From an uncultured Selenomonadales bacterium (GTDB lineage: Bacteria; Bacillota; Negativicutes; Acidaminococcales; Acidaminococcaceae), in assembly GCA_900316935.1 (NCBI GenBank), contig ONEW01000003.1, forward strand, positions 1 to 64,000: a stretch of 64,000 bases of DNA, in the 5' to 3' direction. Shown one piece after another: positions 1-8,173 of this stretch (position 1 is the stretch's first letter; each line of letters opens with the position of its first letter). The notes below the pieces were generated by a model. It had not been told where the DNA came from and did no database searches. It saw only the letters and a list, made by a program, of their open reading frames with translations. The translations under genes and the position numbers were made by a program.

Positions 1-40
1 CAGTACTATTTTTTTCTTAAATTCATAGTTGTGTTTTGCC

Positions 41-93
41 ATAAAAAACTGACCCCCAATTGTTAGATTTTTGGTCTAACAATTGGGGGTCAG
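41..93 (-). terminator. Intrinsic terminator after the small exported protein
   Basis: A perfect 19-bp inverted repeat (49-67 and 75-93) with a 7-nt loop is followed on the minus strand by a run of six T (43-48). It lies 50 bp beyond the stop at 143. The stem is AT-richer and longer than other terminators in this window. Confidence 0.8.
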
Positions 94-142
94 CTCAACC
101 GTTTCAAACGGCACTCCCTTTCTTTTTGCCTTGCCGGCGGCC

Positions 143-601
143 TCAGTTGCCTTTATAGCTCATGAAGGCGGCATCGCCGTATTTGACGATGCAGTTCCAG
201 ATGACGAGGCCCTTGCGGACATCCTGTTTTTCCACGTTGTTGATGACATCGCTGCCACTGACCGGCAGGGTCTGTCCTTTATAGACCACCTGGCGGATAT
301 AGAACAGTTCGGAATCCTTGACGTCGAAAATCACTTTGCCGCCGGCATCAGCCACGGCCTTCAGGTCATGGCCTTTCGTCGTGTTGTAGACCATGGTGAC
401 GCCCGGAATCGGCTGCCGGTCCGGCGTCATGAAGAAGTAGACCAGCTTGGCGGAACCGGGATGGCGCAGCATGGCCGCTTCCTTCGTGTAATTGTTCTTG
501 TAAGGATTTTCGCTGCCCGTGTCGGCTGCGAAGGCTGCCACGGACAGGCAGGTCATGATCACCGTCAGGGCGGCGATCAACAGTGCTCTCAGTTTCTTCA
601 T
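143..601 (-). CDS. Small exported protein of unknown function (152 aa)
   Basis: I do not recognise the family. Residues 1-25 form a clear Sec signal peptide (MKKLRALLIAA..., ending near AFAA) and the rest is a soluble domain of about 125 residues with one Cys, near the C terminus. The start is fixed by a GGAGG ribosome binding site 8-9 bases upstream and by the signal peptide. The LUD gene lies upstream on the same strand, 119 bp away. That gap holds an extended -10 (TGGTATAAT, minus strand near 663), so it may have its own promoter. A perfect hairpin terminator follows. The envelope location is inferred from the signal peptide. Confidence 0.75.
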   Translation of the reverse strand: MKKLRALLIAALTVIMTCLSVAAFAADTGSENPYKNNYTKEAAMLRHPGSAKLVYFFMTPDRQPIPGVTMVYNTTKGHDLKAVADAGGKVIFDVKDSELFYIRQVVYKGQTLPVSGSDVINNVEKQDVRKGLVIWNCIVKYGDAAFMSYKGN

Positions 602-720
602 GGTGATTCCCTCCGATGTATGCTGCATTTCATGTCGTACGTTTGTTACAGGCATATATTCATTATACCATATTTTTCCGGTCCGGTACCACCCCGTCCC
701 GGATTTCCCGCTGCAGGGGC

Positions 721-1380
721 TCAGAAGCCCACTTCCCTGCCGACCAGGATGACCTTGATCCTGCCGATGGGTTTGCTGCGGCGCACGGTCAGGATATAGT
801 TGCACATGGTGTCCGGCATATTGCAGTCGAAGCAGACGCCCGTCTTCTGGCAGGGCGTTGCACTGCCGGGGAAGCGTTTCCCGTTGATGACCGCCGCCGT
901 CATGTGGGCGCGGTCCAGGGCCGACTGCAGGGTCTTGCAGACCTTGTTCAGGCCGATGACCGCGATAATCTGGCGCGGCCCGTACAGGACAGCCGCCGTG
1001 CGGTTTCCATTCCCGTCGATATAGACCAGTTCGCCGTCTGCCGTAATGGCATTGGCGCTGGTCAGGAAGGTATCGCACAGCAGGGCCTGCCGCATGAGTT
1101 CCGCCCGTTCTTCCGGTGTCTTGGCCGTATCGCGGTCAATGACCTTGTAATGCTCCCGGCAGTACTGCTGCAGCCCGATTTCCCCGATGGTCACAGAGCC
1201 TCCCCAGGACACGGTATGGTCCTTGGGAATCAGGGCCAGGGCCTGCTGCAGGGCCTCTTCCTCCGTCGCGCAGTACCAGGCGCCGAACCCGCGGTTCTTC
1301 AGACGCTGCACCAGCGTGGCGCCAAGCTGTTCATTCCGTTCCTTTTTGCACGTTGCCACCAATTCATCTACCATGGACAT
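721..1380 (-). CDS. LUD-domain lactate utilization protein (LutC/YkgG-like)
   Basis: 219 aa, the size of a single-domain LUD (DUF162) protein. The fold is suggested by the N-terminal helical part, the W-G-G-S-V-T-I-G-E-I-G-L segment near residues 60-75 and the G-N-R-T-A-A-V-L-Y-G-P region near 130. LUD proteins such as LutC belong to L-lactate oxidation systems, but LutA and LutB are not adjacent, so the substrate is open. The gene starts 28 bp after pyrR with an AAGGAGGAGG ribosome binding site and is probably the last gene of the lspA-rluD-pyrR operon. Confidence 0.7.
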   Translation of the reverse strand: MSMVDELVATCKKERNEQLGATLVQRLKNRGFGAWYCATEEEALQQALALIPKDHTVSWGGSVTIGEIGLQQYCREHYKVIDRDTAKTPEERAELMRQALLCDTFLTSANAITADGELVYIDGNGNRTAAVLYGPRQIIAVIGLNKVCKTLQSALDRAHMTAAVINGKRFPGSATPCQKTGVCFDCNMPDTMCNYILTVRRSKPIGRIKVILVGREVGF

Positions 1381-1408
1381 GATTCCTCCTCCTTTTCCGC
1401 TACCGGCT

Positions 1409-1969
<561 letters not shown>

Positions 1970-2023
1970 TCATTTCTTTTCAAAACGATGTATCCTTCCG
2001 CCCGGACCGCAAAAACAGGCCGT

Positions 2024-3010
2024 TCAGAACTGGCCGTTCCGCAGACGGGTCAGGATCTTCCGCATATCTTCAGGCAGCGGCGCCTCGAAATGCATGGGCC
2101 GCCCCGTGCGGGGATGGAGGAAGTCCAACGTCAGCGAATGGAGGGCCTGCCCTTTGATGGCGAACGGCACCTTCATGGGGGAATACTTGGGGTCGCCTGC
2201 CAGAGGATGGCCCAGGTACTCCATGTGGACGCGGATCTGATGGGTCCGGCCCGTCTTCAGGCTGCACTGCACGACAGTATATTTGCCGTACCGTTCCAGC
2301 ACCTTGTAGTCCGTTACGGCCTCGCGGCCGCCTTCCTTCACGACAGCCATCTTTTTGCGGTCGTCTTTGTCCCGGGCAATCTGTGTCCTGATTTCGCCGG
2401 AATCGGTCTTCACATTGCCCCTGACCACGGCGAGATACGTACGCCGCGCCGTCTTATCGGCAATCTGTTTGGACAGGGACAGGTGGGCCTCATCGTTCTT
2501 GGCGGCAATCATGACACCGCTCGTATCCTTATCGAGGCGGTGCACAATGCCCGGCCGGATGACGCCGTTGATGCCGGACAGGTCCCGGCAGTGGAACAGC
2601 AGGGCATTGACGAGGGTTCCCGCATAATGGCCCGCGGCCGGATGGACCACCATGCCACGCGGTTTGTTGATGACGATGACATCGTCATCCTCGTACAGGA
2701 TATCGAGCGGGATGTCTTCCGGCTGCGCTTCCAGCGGAATCAGCCTGGGCATCTCCACCTGGATCACATCCCCCGCCTTCACCTTGTAGTTGGCCTTCAG
2801 CACCTTGCTGCCCTTGCGGGCCCGGCCTTCCCCCAGCAGGATCTGCACGTGGGACCGGGTACAGCCGAGCTGCCCCGCCAGCCAGACATCAGCGCGGGTA
2901 CCGGCGTCCTCCGGAGCCGCGCGGACGGTCCGTTCCTCTTCCCAATCCTGGTCGTCCGTCCCCTCAGGGACGGCAGCCGGATCGGTATGCAGCACCTCAT
3001 GTTCTGTCAT
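2024..3010 (-). CDS. rluD: RluD-type 23S rRNA pseudouridine synthase
   Basis: 328 aa. An S4 RNA-binding domain lies at about residues 35-100, followed by the RluA/RluD catalytic domain with the HRLDKDTSG motif, whose Asp is the catalytic nucleophile, and a G-R-T-H-Q-I-R-V-H-M segment near 240. RluD-like enzymes isomerise uridines in helix 69 of 23S rRNA. The chosen ATG has a GGGAGAAG site and overlaps the end of lspA by 14 bp, so the two are translationally coupled. An upstream in-frame extension reads through lspA in another frame and was discarded. Exact target uridines cannot be told from sequence. Confidence 0.9.
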   Translation of the reverse strand: MTEHEVLHTDPAAVPEGTDDQDWEEERTVRAAPEDAGTRADVWLAGQLGCTRSHVQILLGEGRARKGSKVLKANYKVKAGDVIQVEMPRLIPLEAQPEDIPLDILYEDDDVIVINKPRGMVVHPAAGHYAGTLVNALLFHCRDLSGINGVIRPGIVHRLDKDTSGVMIAAKNDEAHLSLSKQIADKTARRTYLAVVRGNVKTDSGEIRTQIARDKDDRKKMAVVKEGGREAVTDYKVLERYGKYTVVQCSLKTGRTHQIRVHMEYLGHPLAGDPKYSPMKVPFAIKGQALHSLTLDFLHPRTGRPMHFEAPLPEDMRKILTRLRNGQF

Positions 3011-3467
3011 GGTTCTTCTCCCTGCCCTGCTCTGCCGCTTCCCTGCGGAACAGGGAAAGGACGATGAGGGCCACGCCGGTGCAGATGGCGATGTCTGCCA
3101 CATTGAAGACCGGCCAGATGCGGAAATCCAGGAAATCGATGACCAGTCCCGTCCGGAAACGGTCCCACAGGTTGCCCAGGGCCCCGCCCACAAAGAGCGC
3201 CGCCCCAGCCCGCACGGCCAGATCTTCCGCCAGGATTTCCTTGCGGAAATACCAGACGGCCGCCAGCGCGGCCAGCCCCACCACCAGGAACAGGCTCCGG
3301 CTGTGGGCCAGCATCCCGAACGCCGCACCGGGGTTCAGGACGAACGTGATATGGAAAATGTTGGGAAGGACGGGAATGCTCTCCCCTTCCGTCATATGTG
3401 TGGTGATAAGCAGTTTGGTGAGCCGGTCCGCCACAAAGACCAGGGCTCCCAGCCAGATAAGGATCAT
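2997..3467 (-). CDS. lspA: Lipoprotein signal peptidase (signal peptidase II)
   Basis: 156 aa from the ATG at 3467, which has an AGGAGA site; an upstream ATG at 3509 would add 14 residues without hydrophobicity. Four membrane segments are visible. The two catalytic Asp motifs of the aspartic peptidase are present: N-x-x-D in GGALGNLWDR and FNVADIAI. It cleaves prolipoproteins at the lipobox Cys after diacylglyceryl transfer in the cytoplasmic membrane. Candidate substrates in this window are MetQ and the RND adaptor, both with lipoboxes. It is first in the lspA-rluD-pyrR-LUD operon. Confidence 0.93.
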   Translation of the reverse strand: MILIWLGALVFVADRLTKLLITTHMTEGESIPVLPNIFHITFVLNPGAAFGMLAHSRSLFLVVGLAALAAVWYFRKEILAEDLAVRAGAALFVGGALGNLWDRFRTGLVIDFLDFRIWPVFNVADIAICTGVALIVLSLFRREAAEQGREKNHDRT

Positions 3468-3540
3468 GGTTGCGGAATCTCCTGCGGCACCGGGCCGCCT
3501 TGTTTGCAAAAAGAATCGGCCGTATACCGGAATTATAACA

Positions 3541-3579
3541 AAAAAAGCCGTTGTTTGTCATTCAACAACGGCTTTTTTT
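3541..3579. terminator. Bidirectional terminator between acyl-CoA dehydrogenase and lspA
   Basis: GCCGTTGTT (3547-3555) pairs with AACAACGGC (3564-3572). The stem has an A-run on the left and a T-run on the right, so it can stop transcription both ways. It ends the acyl-CoA dehydrogenase unit on the minus strand. Confidence 0.88.
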
Positions 3580-3598
3580 ACTTTATCTGTCGGATGGA

Positions 3599-4738
3599 TC
3601 AGTAGATGACCTTGTTGGCAATGACCAGACGCTGGATCTGGTTCGTGCCTTCGTAAATCTGCATGATTTTGGCATCACGCATACGTTTTTCCGCCGGATA
3701 TTCCTTGGAATAGCCGTAACCACCCATGATCTGGATGGCATCGGTGGTGACTGCCATCGCCGTATCGGCAGCGTAGCACTTGGCCATGGCGGCTTCCTTC
3801 GTGAAGGTCATGCCCTGGTCGCGCATCCAGCAGGCACGGTAGACGAGCAGGCGCGCTGCATCGACCTTCATGGCCATATCGGCAATCATGGACTGGATCA
3901 TTTCAAACGAAGCAATCGGCTGGCCGAACTGATGGCGTTCCTTGGCGTAGGCGACAGCTTCGTCCAGGGCCGCCTGCGCCAGACCCACTGCCACGGCACC
4001 GACGAAGGGCCGTGCGGAATCCAGGGTGTTCATGGCGATACGGAAGCCCTGCCCTTCCCGGCCGACGCGGTTCTCTTCCGGAATGACCACGTCTTCCAGG
4101 ATCAGTTCGCACGTATTCGAAGGACGGATGCCCATCTTGTTCTCTTTTTTACCCACCTTGAAGCCCGGCGTATCGCGCGGCACGATGAACGCCGTCAGAC
4201 CGCGGATGCCGCCGTCCTTGCGGGTGTTCGCGAAAATCAGGTAGATGTCGGCGATTCCGCCGTTGGTGATGAAGGTCTTGGTCCCGTTCAGGGTATAGGT
4301 CTTCTTTTCCTTGTCATGGACGGCACGGGTGGAAACGCTGCCGGCATCAGAACCAGCGCCCGGTTCGGTGAGGGCGAAGGCAGCCAGGCCGCCGTTGTTC
4401 AGCACGTCGCACCACATCTTCTTCTGGGCGTCATTCCCGGCCAGCAGGACAGGCGCCGTAGCGAGGGAATTGGCTGCCATGGACGTGGCCACGCCGGCAC
4501 AGCCCTTGCCCAGTTCTTCATAAATGGCGGCGACAGTGACGCTGTCCAGTCCCGGACCACCGTACTCCTCAGGGACGATAACGTTCAGCAGGCCCATTTG
4601 TTCCGCTATTTTGAACAGTTCCGGCCGCGTGGCGTTTTCCTCATCCAGCTGGCCGGCAATCGGCGTGATTTCCTTCTCTACAAACTCGCGCACCATCTGC
4701 TGAAACTCCAGCTGGTCCTCGTTTAACGCAAAATCCAT
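3599..4738 (-). CDS. Acyl-CoA dehydrogenase, short-chain type
   Basis: 379 aa, the normal length. The FAD-containing fold is seen from the N-terminal helical domain (MDFALNEDQ...), the beta domain with ALTEPGAGSDAGS and FITNGG, and the C-terminal helices with QIMGGYGYSKEYPAEK and IYEGTNQIQ. The Glu of YEGTN is the expected catalytic base. The best-known relatives are butyryl-CoA dehydrogenases that work with electron-transfer flavoprotein in anaerobes, but no etf genes are adjacent, so chain-length preference is inferred. The start at 4738 has an AGGAGG site; a longer reading to 4768 lacks one. It is monocistronic, with its own promoter and a terminator. Confidence 0.9.
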   Translation of the reverse strand: MDFALNEDQLEFQQMVREFVEKEITPIAGQLDEENATRPELFKIAEQMGLLNVIVPEEYGGPGLDSVTVAAIYEELGKGCAGVATSMAANSLATAPVLLAGNDAQKKMWCDVLNNGGLAAFALTEPGAGSDAGSVSTRAVHDKEKKTYTLNGTKTFITNGGIADIYLIFANTRKDGGIRGLTAFIVPRDTPGFKVGKKENKMGIRPSNTCELILEDVVIPEENRVGREGQGFRIAMNTLDSARPFVGAVAVGLAQAALDEAVAYAKERHQFGQPIASFEMIQSMIADMAMKVDAARLLVYRACWMRDQGMTFTKEAAMAKCYAADTAMAVTTDAIQIMGGYGYSKEYPAEKRMRDAKIMQIYEGTNQIQRLVIANKVIY

Positions 4739-4834
4739 TGTCATCCTCCTAAGCACGTCTGTATCCATTGTATTCCGTTTGTTTGCCGGAAAAACAGACC
4801 ATCCGGTCAGCTCTCCTGGTCAAACGCTTTCTGT

Positions 4835-4885
4835 ATTTTACCACAAGTCAGGAATTTAGACAACTTAAAAAATATCTATAGATAT
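4835..4885 (-). promoter_or_regulatory. Promoter of the acyl-CoA dehydrogenase with an upstream palindrome
   Basis: On the minus strand TTGTCT (4858-4863) and TAAAAT (4835-4840) are 17 bp apart. A perfect 14-bp palindrome, ATATCTATAGATAT (4872-4885), lies 8 bp upstream of the -35 and could be a regulator site. Confidence 0.6.
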
Positions 4886-4951
4886 AATTTTTCATTTCCC
4901 GGTCTGTGGCGCGCTCTCCGTGCCTCCGGGGGACGGATTCCGCGGCGTGCG

Positions 4952-6856
4952 TCAGTCCAGGATGTTCTGGCTGTAATCGTGGTAACGCTGTACCATTTCA
5001 TCGCGCAGACGCTGCATTTCCAGGAATTTTTCCGACGCCGTGCTGAAATCGCCGGCTTCGAAGGCCTTGCGGATCTGCGTGAACACGCACGATGTACGGG
5101 CCGAATCCTTCGCCAATTTCTCCCGTACGGCCTCGACCTTCTTCCAGGCCGCCTTGTCGTAGGCCGTGGCCGTATCATCATGCAGCTTCTTCGCCGCCAT
5201 GACCTGGCCCCGGACTTCCGGGATGATGCGGTCCAGGATCTCCGTCTTCCAGCGGATGAGGGCGCCTTCCCGGAAGGACTGCATCACCTTGTCCGTCAGG
5301 ATGCCGCCGGCCATGAGGGCCTTCTTCTTGGCAGGGAACTTCTCCCAGCCCTGCATATTCTCCCAGACCGTGGCAGGCGGTTCGCCGAACAGCTTCTGCC
5401 GCTCTTCGGCCGTAAAGTGTTCGAACACGTCCTGTTCCGTGCGGTATTCACGGTCCTTTTCCAGATAGAAGCCCTCCGTGCCGCACTTCTTGGAAATCTC
5501 CTTCTCCATGGCCGCCAGCGTCTTGCCGCTGGCGGCGCAGGCCTTCATACCGTCGAGGGCGGCCAGGTAGAAGGCCGCAATGGCGATATAGGTGTTCGTA
5601 TAGGGGTTGGGCGAACGCATTTCGATGCGCGTCGCCAGCGGATTGTCGATATCGCGGATCAGGCCGGCCAGGATGGTGCGGTTGCGGGACGGCACTTCGG
5701 GCGAATGACCCAGCGACGTGACGACGCAGACCGGCGCCTCAAAGCCCGGTTTCAGGCGGTTGAAAGCGTCCGACGTGGCGGAAATGAAGGGGTTCACGGC
5801 CTCGTAGTTCTTCAGGATGCCCATTATGGCGCCGTAGCCCAGGGTGGACAAAAAATCCTTGTGCATGTCCGCCGGCGCAAAGAGGTTGATGACGCGGCCG
5901 TCCTTCATTTTCGCGGCCAGGCCTACATGGGTGTGTTCCCCGCTGCCGGCCACGCCCTGGATCGGTTTGGCCTGGAACGAGACTTCCATACCGTTCAGGC
6001 GGAACAGTTCCTTGATGACGATGCGCGCCAGAATCTCATTATCGGCCGTCTGCAGGCCCGTGTTGTATTTCCAGTCCACTTCGAGCTGTTCGTTGATGTG
6101 GGTCATATGGCCCGTCTCATCAATCTGCCCTTTGACGCCGCCGCATTCCTTGTGCCCCATTTCCGGTTCCAGGCCGTACTGTTCCAGCGTCTCGATGGTC
6201 TGTTCCAAGGCCGTGCGGACATTACCACGCGTACGCTGCCAGTACTGTTCCTGCATCACCTGGGACGAAGACAGGGCTTCAATCGGGGATTTTTCCCGCG
6301 GCGACTTGACCCAGAATTCCAGTTCCGTCGCCGTCGTGAAGAGAAGGTGGTCGATTTCGGCCACGTCCACCTGTTCCAGGCCGGGCATATGCGGATAGTT
6401 CCGCAGCAGGGCCAGGATCTCCTTTTCCATATAGGAAAGGGTCTGCTTCAGGATGGACCGGGAATCGACGCAGGTGCCGTTATGGATCAGGAAGCAGGGC
6501 AGGCGCAGGGTGCCTGCGATGCGTCCCGTGTTCTCATCGACATGTTCGAAGTTGTAATCGACATACCAGTTCACATCGCGGTCGACCTGCATATCGACGC
6601 GGGCATCGTTCAGCGTGGCGATGCCGGGCAGCACGACGGAAGAACCGTCCGTCTGGGCGGCGCTGCCGAAGAGGAACTTGTCCAAATCGTGCAGGAAGAT
6701 GCTGATGGGGATCTTTTCGTCCGTATCGTTGCCGGCCAGATCGACGCCCATAAGGGACACATAGCGGATCTCTTTGTGATCCGACAGGATCTGCAGCAGC
6801 GATTCCTTGTTCTGCTGGGACGGTTTGATGATGTACAACAAAGCGGATTTTTCCAT
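4952..6856 (-). CDS. Glutamine synthetase, long (about 630 aa) GlnA-family form
   Basis: 634 aa, well above the 440-470 aa of GSI-alpha. The catalytic domain is recognisable: ATELEFWV near residue 175, EMGHKECGGVKGQIDE (metal-binding Glu) near 230, GSGEHTHVGL (substrate His) near 310, and RIEMRSPNPYTNTY near 415. The last 150 residues or so are an extra, helical, charged tail typical of this long subgroup in Firmicutes. It makes glutamine from glutamate, ammonia and ATP. The start ATG has no close Shine-Dalgarno; an AAGGGGGTAAGG lies further upstream, separated by a GGCGGCC/GGCCGCC hairpin. holA lies upstream on the same strand across a 157-bp AT-rich gap likely to hold the promoter. Confidence 0.85.
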   Translation of the reverse strand: MEKSALLYIIKPSQQNKESLLQILSDHKEIRYVSLMGVDLAGNDTDEKIPISIFLHDLDKFLFGSAAQTDGSSVVLPGIATLNDARVDMQVDRDVNWYVDYNFEHVDENTGRIAGTLRLPCFLIHNGTCVDSRSILKQTLSYMEKEILALLRNYPHMPGLEQVDVAEIDHLLFTTATELEFWVKSPREKSPIEALSSSQVMQEQYWQRTRGNVRTALEQTIETLEQYGLEPEMGHKECGGVKGQIDETGHMTHINEQLEVDWKYNTGLQTADNEILARIVIKELFRLNGMEVSFQAKPIQGVAGSGEHTHVGLAAKMKDGRVINLFAPADMHKDFLSTLGYGAIMGILKNYEAVNPFISATSDAFNRLKPGFEAPVCVVTSLGHSPEVPSRNRTILAGLIRDIDNPLATRIEMRSPNPYTNTYIAIAAFYLAALDGMKACAASGKTLAAMEKEISKKCGTEGFYLEKDREYRTEQDVFEHFTAEERQKLFGEPPATVWENMQGWEKFPAKKKALMAGGILTDKVMQSFREGALIRWKTEILDRIIPEVRGQVMAAKKLHDDTATAYDKAAWKKVEAVREKLAKDSARTSCVFTQIRKAFEAGDFSTASEKFLEMQRLRDEMVQRYHDYSQNILD

Positions 6857-7013
6857 GATGCCGGCGGCCTGGCCGCCTTACCCCCTTTTCTTACTCTGAA
6901 GTCTCTGACGTGCAACTTTTGCTTCTGTTTTTTAACAATACATTAATATCAATATTGTAACACACCTTGCGTTGTCCGTACATAGGCGGTCATGCCGTAT
7001 CTCCCGATACAGC

Positions 7014-8147
7014 CTAGGCGCACAGCACAATGAGGATCTCCTCCAGGCGCCGGTACTGCTGTTCCACATCCCCGGCGCGGCCCAGGGTGATATCCTCGGT
7101 CAGGCGGTCCAGCTCCCACAGGGCCCGCGTAAGCTGCTGCGCCGTGTAGTGTGCGCCGTCGCGTTTCCACATGTTGACGACGAAAGGCGATTTGCCGATC
7201 TTCTTGGCCAGAGCCGGTCCTGGAAAAAGCGGCGCCGCCTCCTTGACGCGGACCAGGTTGCGCAGGCCCGCCGTCAGTTTCGCGAGGATCAGGACGGGCG
7301 ACACCTTGCGTTTCCGCTGGTCCCCCAGCAGGAGCAGCAGGTCACGCCCGCTTTTCGCGCCGACGGCCTTGCCCATAGCGAAATTGCCGGCCTCCGGCAG
7401 ACCCGCGAACAGGGCGGTCACATCGGCCTCGGTCCATTCCTTGCGCTCCCCGGCGAAGAGGCTGATTTTTTCCACTTCGCCTTTCAGGATCAGCAGCGGC
7501 GGTTCCTTGTCCGCCGTTTCCACGTATTCCAGGATGGCGCCCACGGCTTCCGGTGTGAACCGTCCCCCGTACCGGGCCGCCTCCTTCTGGAGCCACGCAG
7601 GCAGGTATTTCGCTGTAATGGGGTCGCAGGCCACGTAGCACGCATTCTGTTTCAGGAACTTCGTCAGCGGGCGCCGGCCGTCCATTTTGTCCGTCTGGAT
7701 GACGGCCGTCCCGAAATCAGGCACGTCGGACAGGATCTGCTGCAGCCGTTCCTGGGGCGGCAGGTCCTCCCGCCGCGGCGGGGCAGCCTTCTTCCCCCGC
7801 TTCGGGGTCCCCTTCTTCGCACTCTCGCGCTGCGGCGGGTTCAGCAGCACAGGATCCGTGATGCAGACCACGGAACGGCCGCCAAAGAACGGATAGCTGT
7901 TCAGCTGCGTCTCCAGCTGCTGCAGGTCCGTCTTTTCGGCAAACACGTCCAGACTGCGGTCCTCTTCGGGCGTATCGCCGAACAGCACCTCCCACAGCTT
8001 GTGGTGCGCCAGGTCGCGGTAGTAGGCCTCTTCCCCGACGATGCAGATGACCGGCGGCACATTGTCCGGCGTCAGGTTCCGCACAAAGATTTCCGGCGTG
8101 ACGACACCCTGGAGCGCGCTGCCGGCCTCCTTGCCATTCCCAGTCAT
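7014..8147 (-). CDS. holA: DNA polymerase III delta subunit
   Basis: 377 aa. The N-terminal AAA+-like part has CIVGEEAYYRD near residue 35 and a long L-N-S-Y-P-F-F-G-G-R segment near 82-91, typical of HolA; the C-terminal helical collar domain ends with RRLEEILIVLCA. Delta opens the sliding clamp in the clamp-loader complex. A Lys/Arg/Pro-rich insertion near residues 108-130 looks like a linker. The gene follows comEC by 26 bp on the same strand, the common comEC-holA order. The start has a GAAAGAGG site. Confidence 0.88.
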   Translation of the reverse strand: MTGNGKEAGSALQGVVTPEIFVRNLTPDNVPPVICIVGEEAYYRDLAHHKLWEVLFGDTPEEDRSLDVFAEKTDLQQLETQLNSYPFFGGRSVVCITDPVLLNPPQRESAKKGTPKRGKKAAPPRREDLPPQERLQQILSDVPDFGTAVIQTDKMDGRRPLTKFLKQNACYVACDPITAKYLPAWLQKEAARYGGRFTPEAVGAILEYVETADKEPPLLILKGEVEKISLFAGERKEWTEADVTALFAGLPEAGNFAMGKAVGAKSGRDLLLLLGDQRKRKVSPVLILAKLTAGLRNLVRVKEAAPLFPGPALAKKIGKSPFVVNMWKRDGAHYTAQQLTRALWELDRLTEDITLGRAGDVEQQYRRLEEILIVLCA

Positions 8148-8173
8148 GACATACCTCTTTCCGCCGCCGTCCC

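Noticed and set aside
4979-6946. 655-codon plus-strand frame over glutamine synthetase
   Set aside because: Antisense shadow; the sequence is His/Arg/Gly-rich low-complexity typical of reverse translation of a GC-rich gene.
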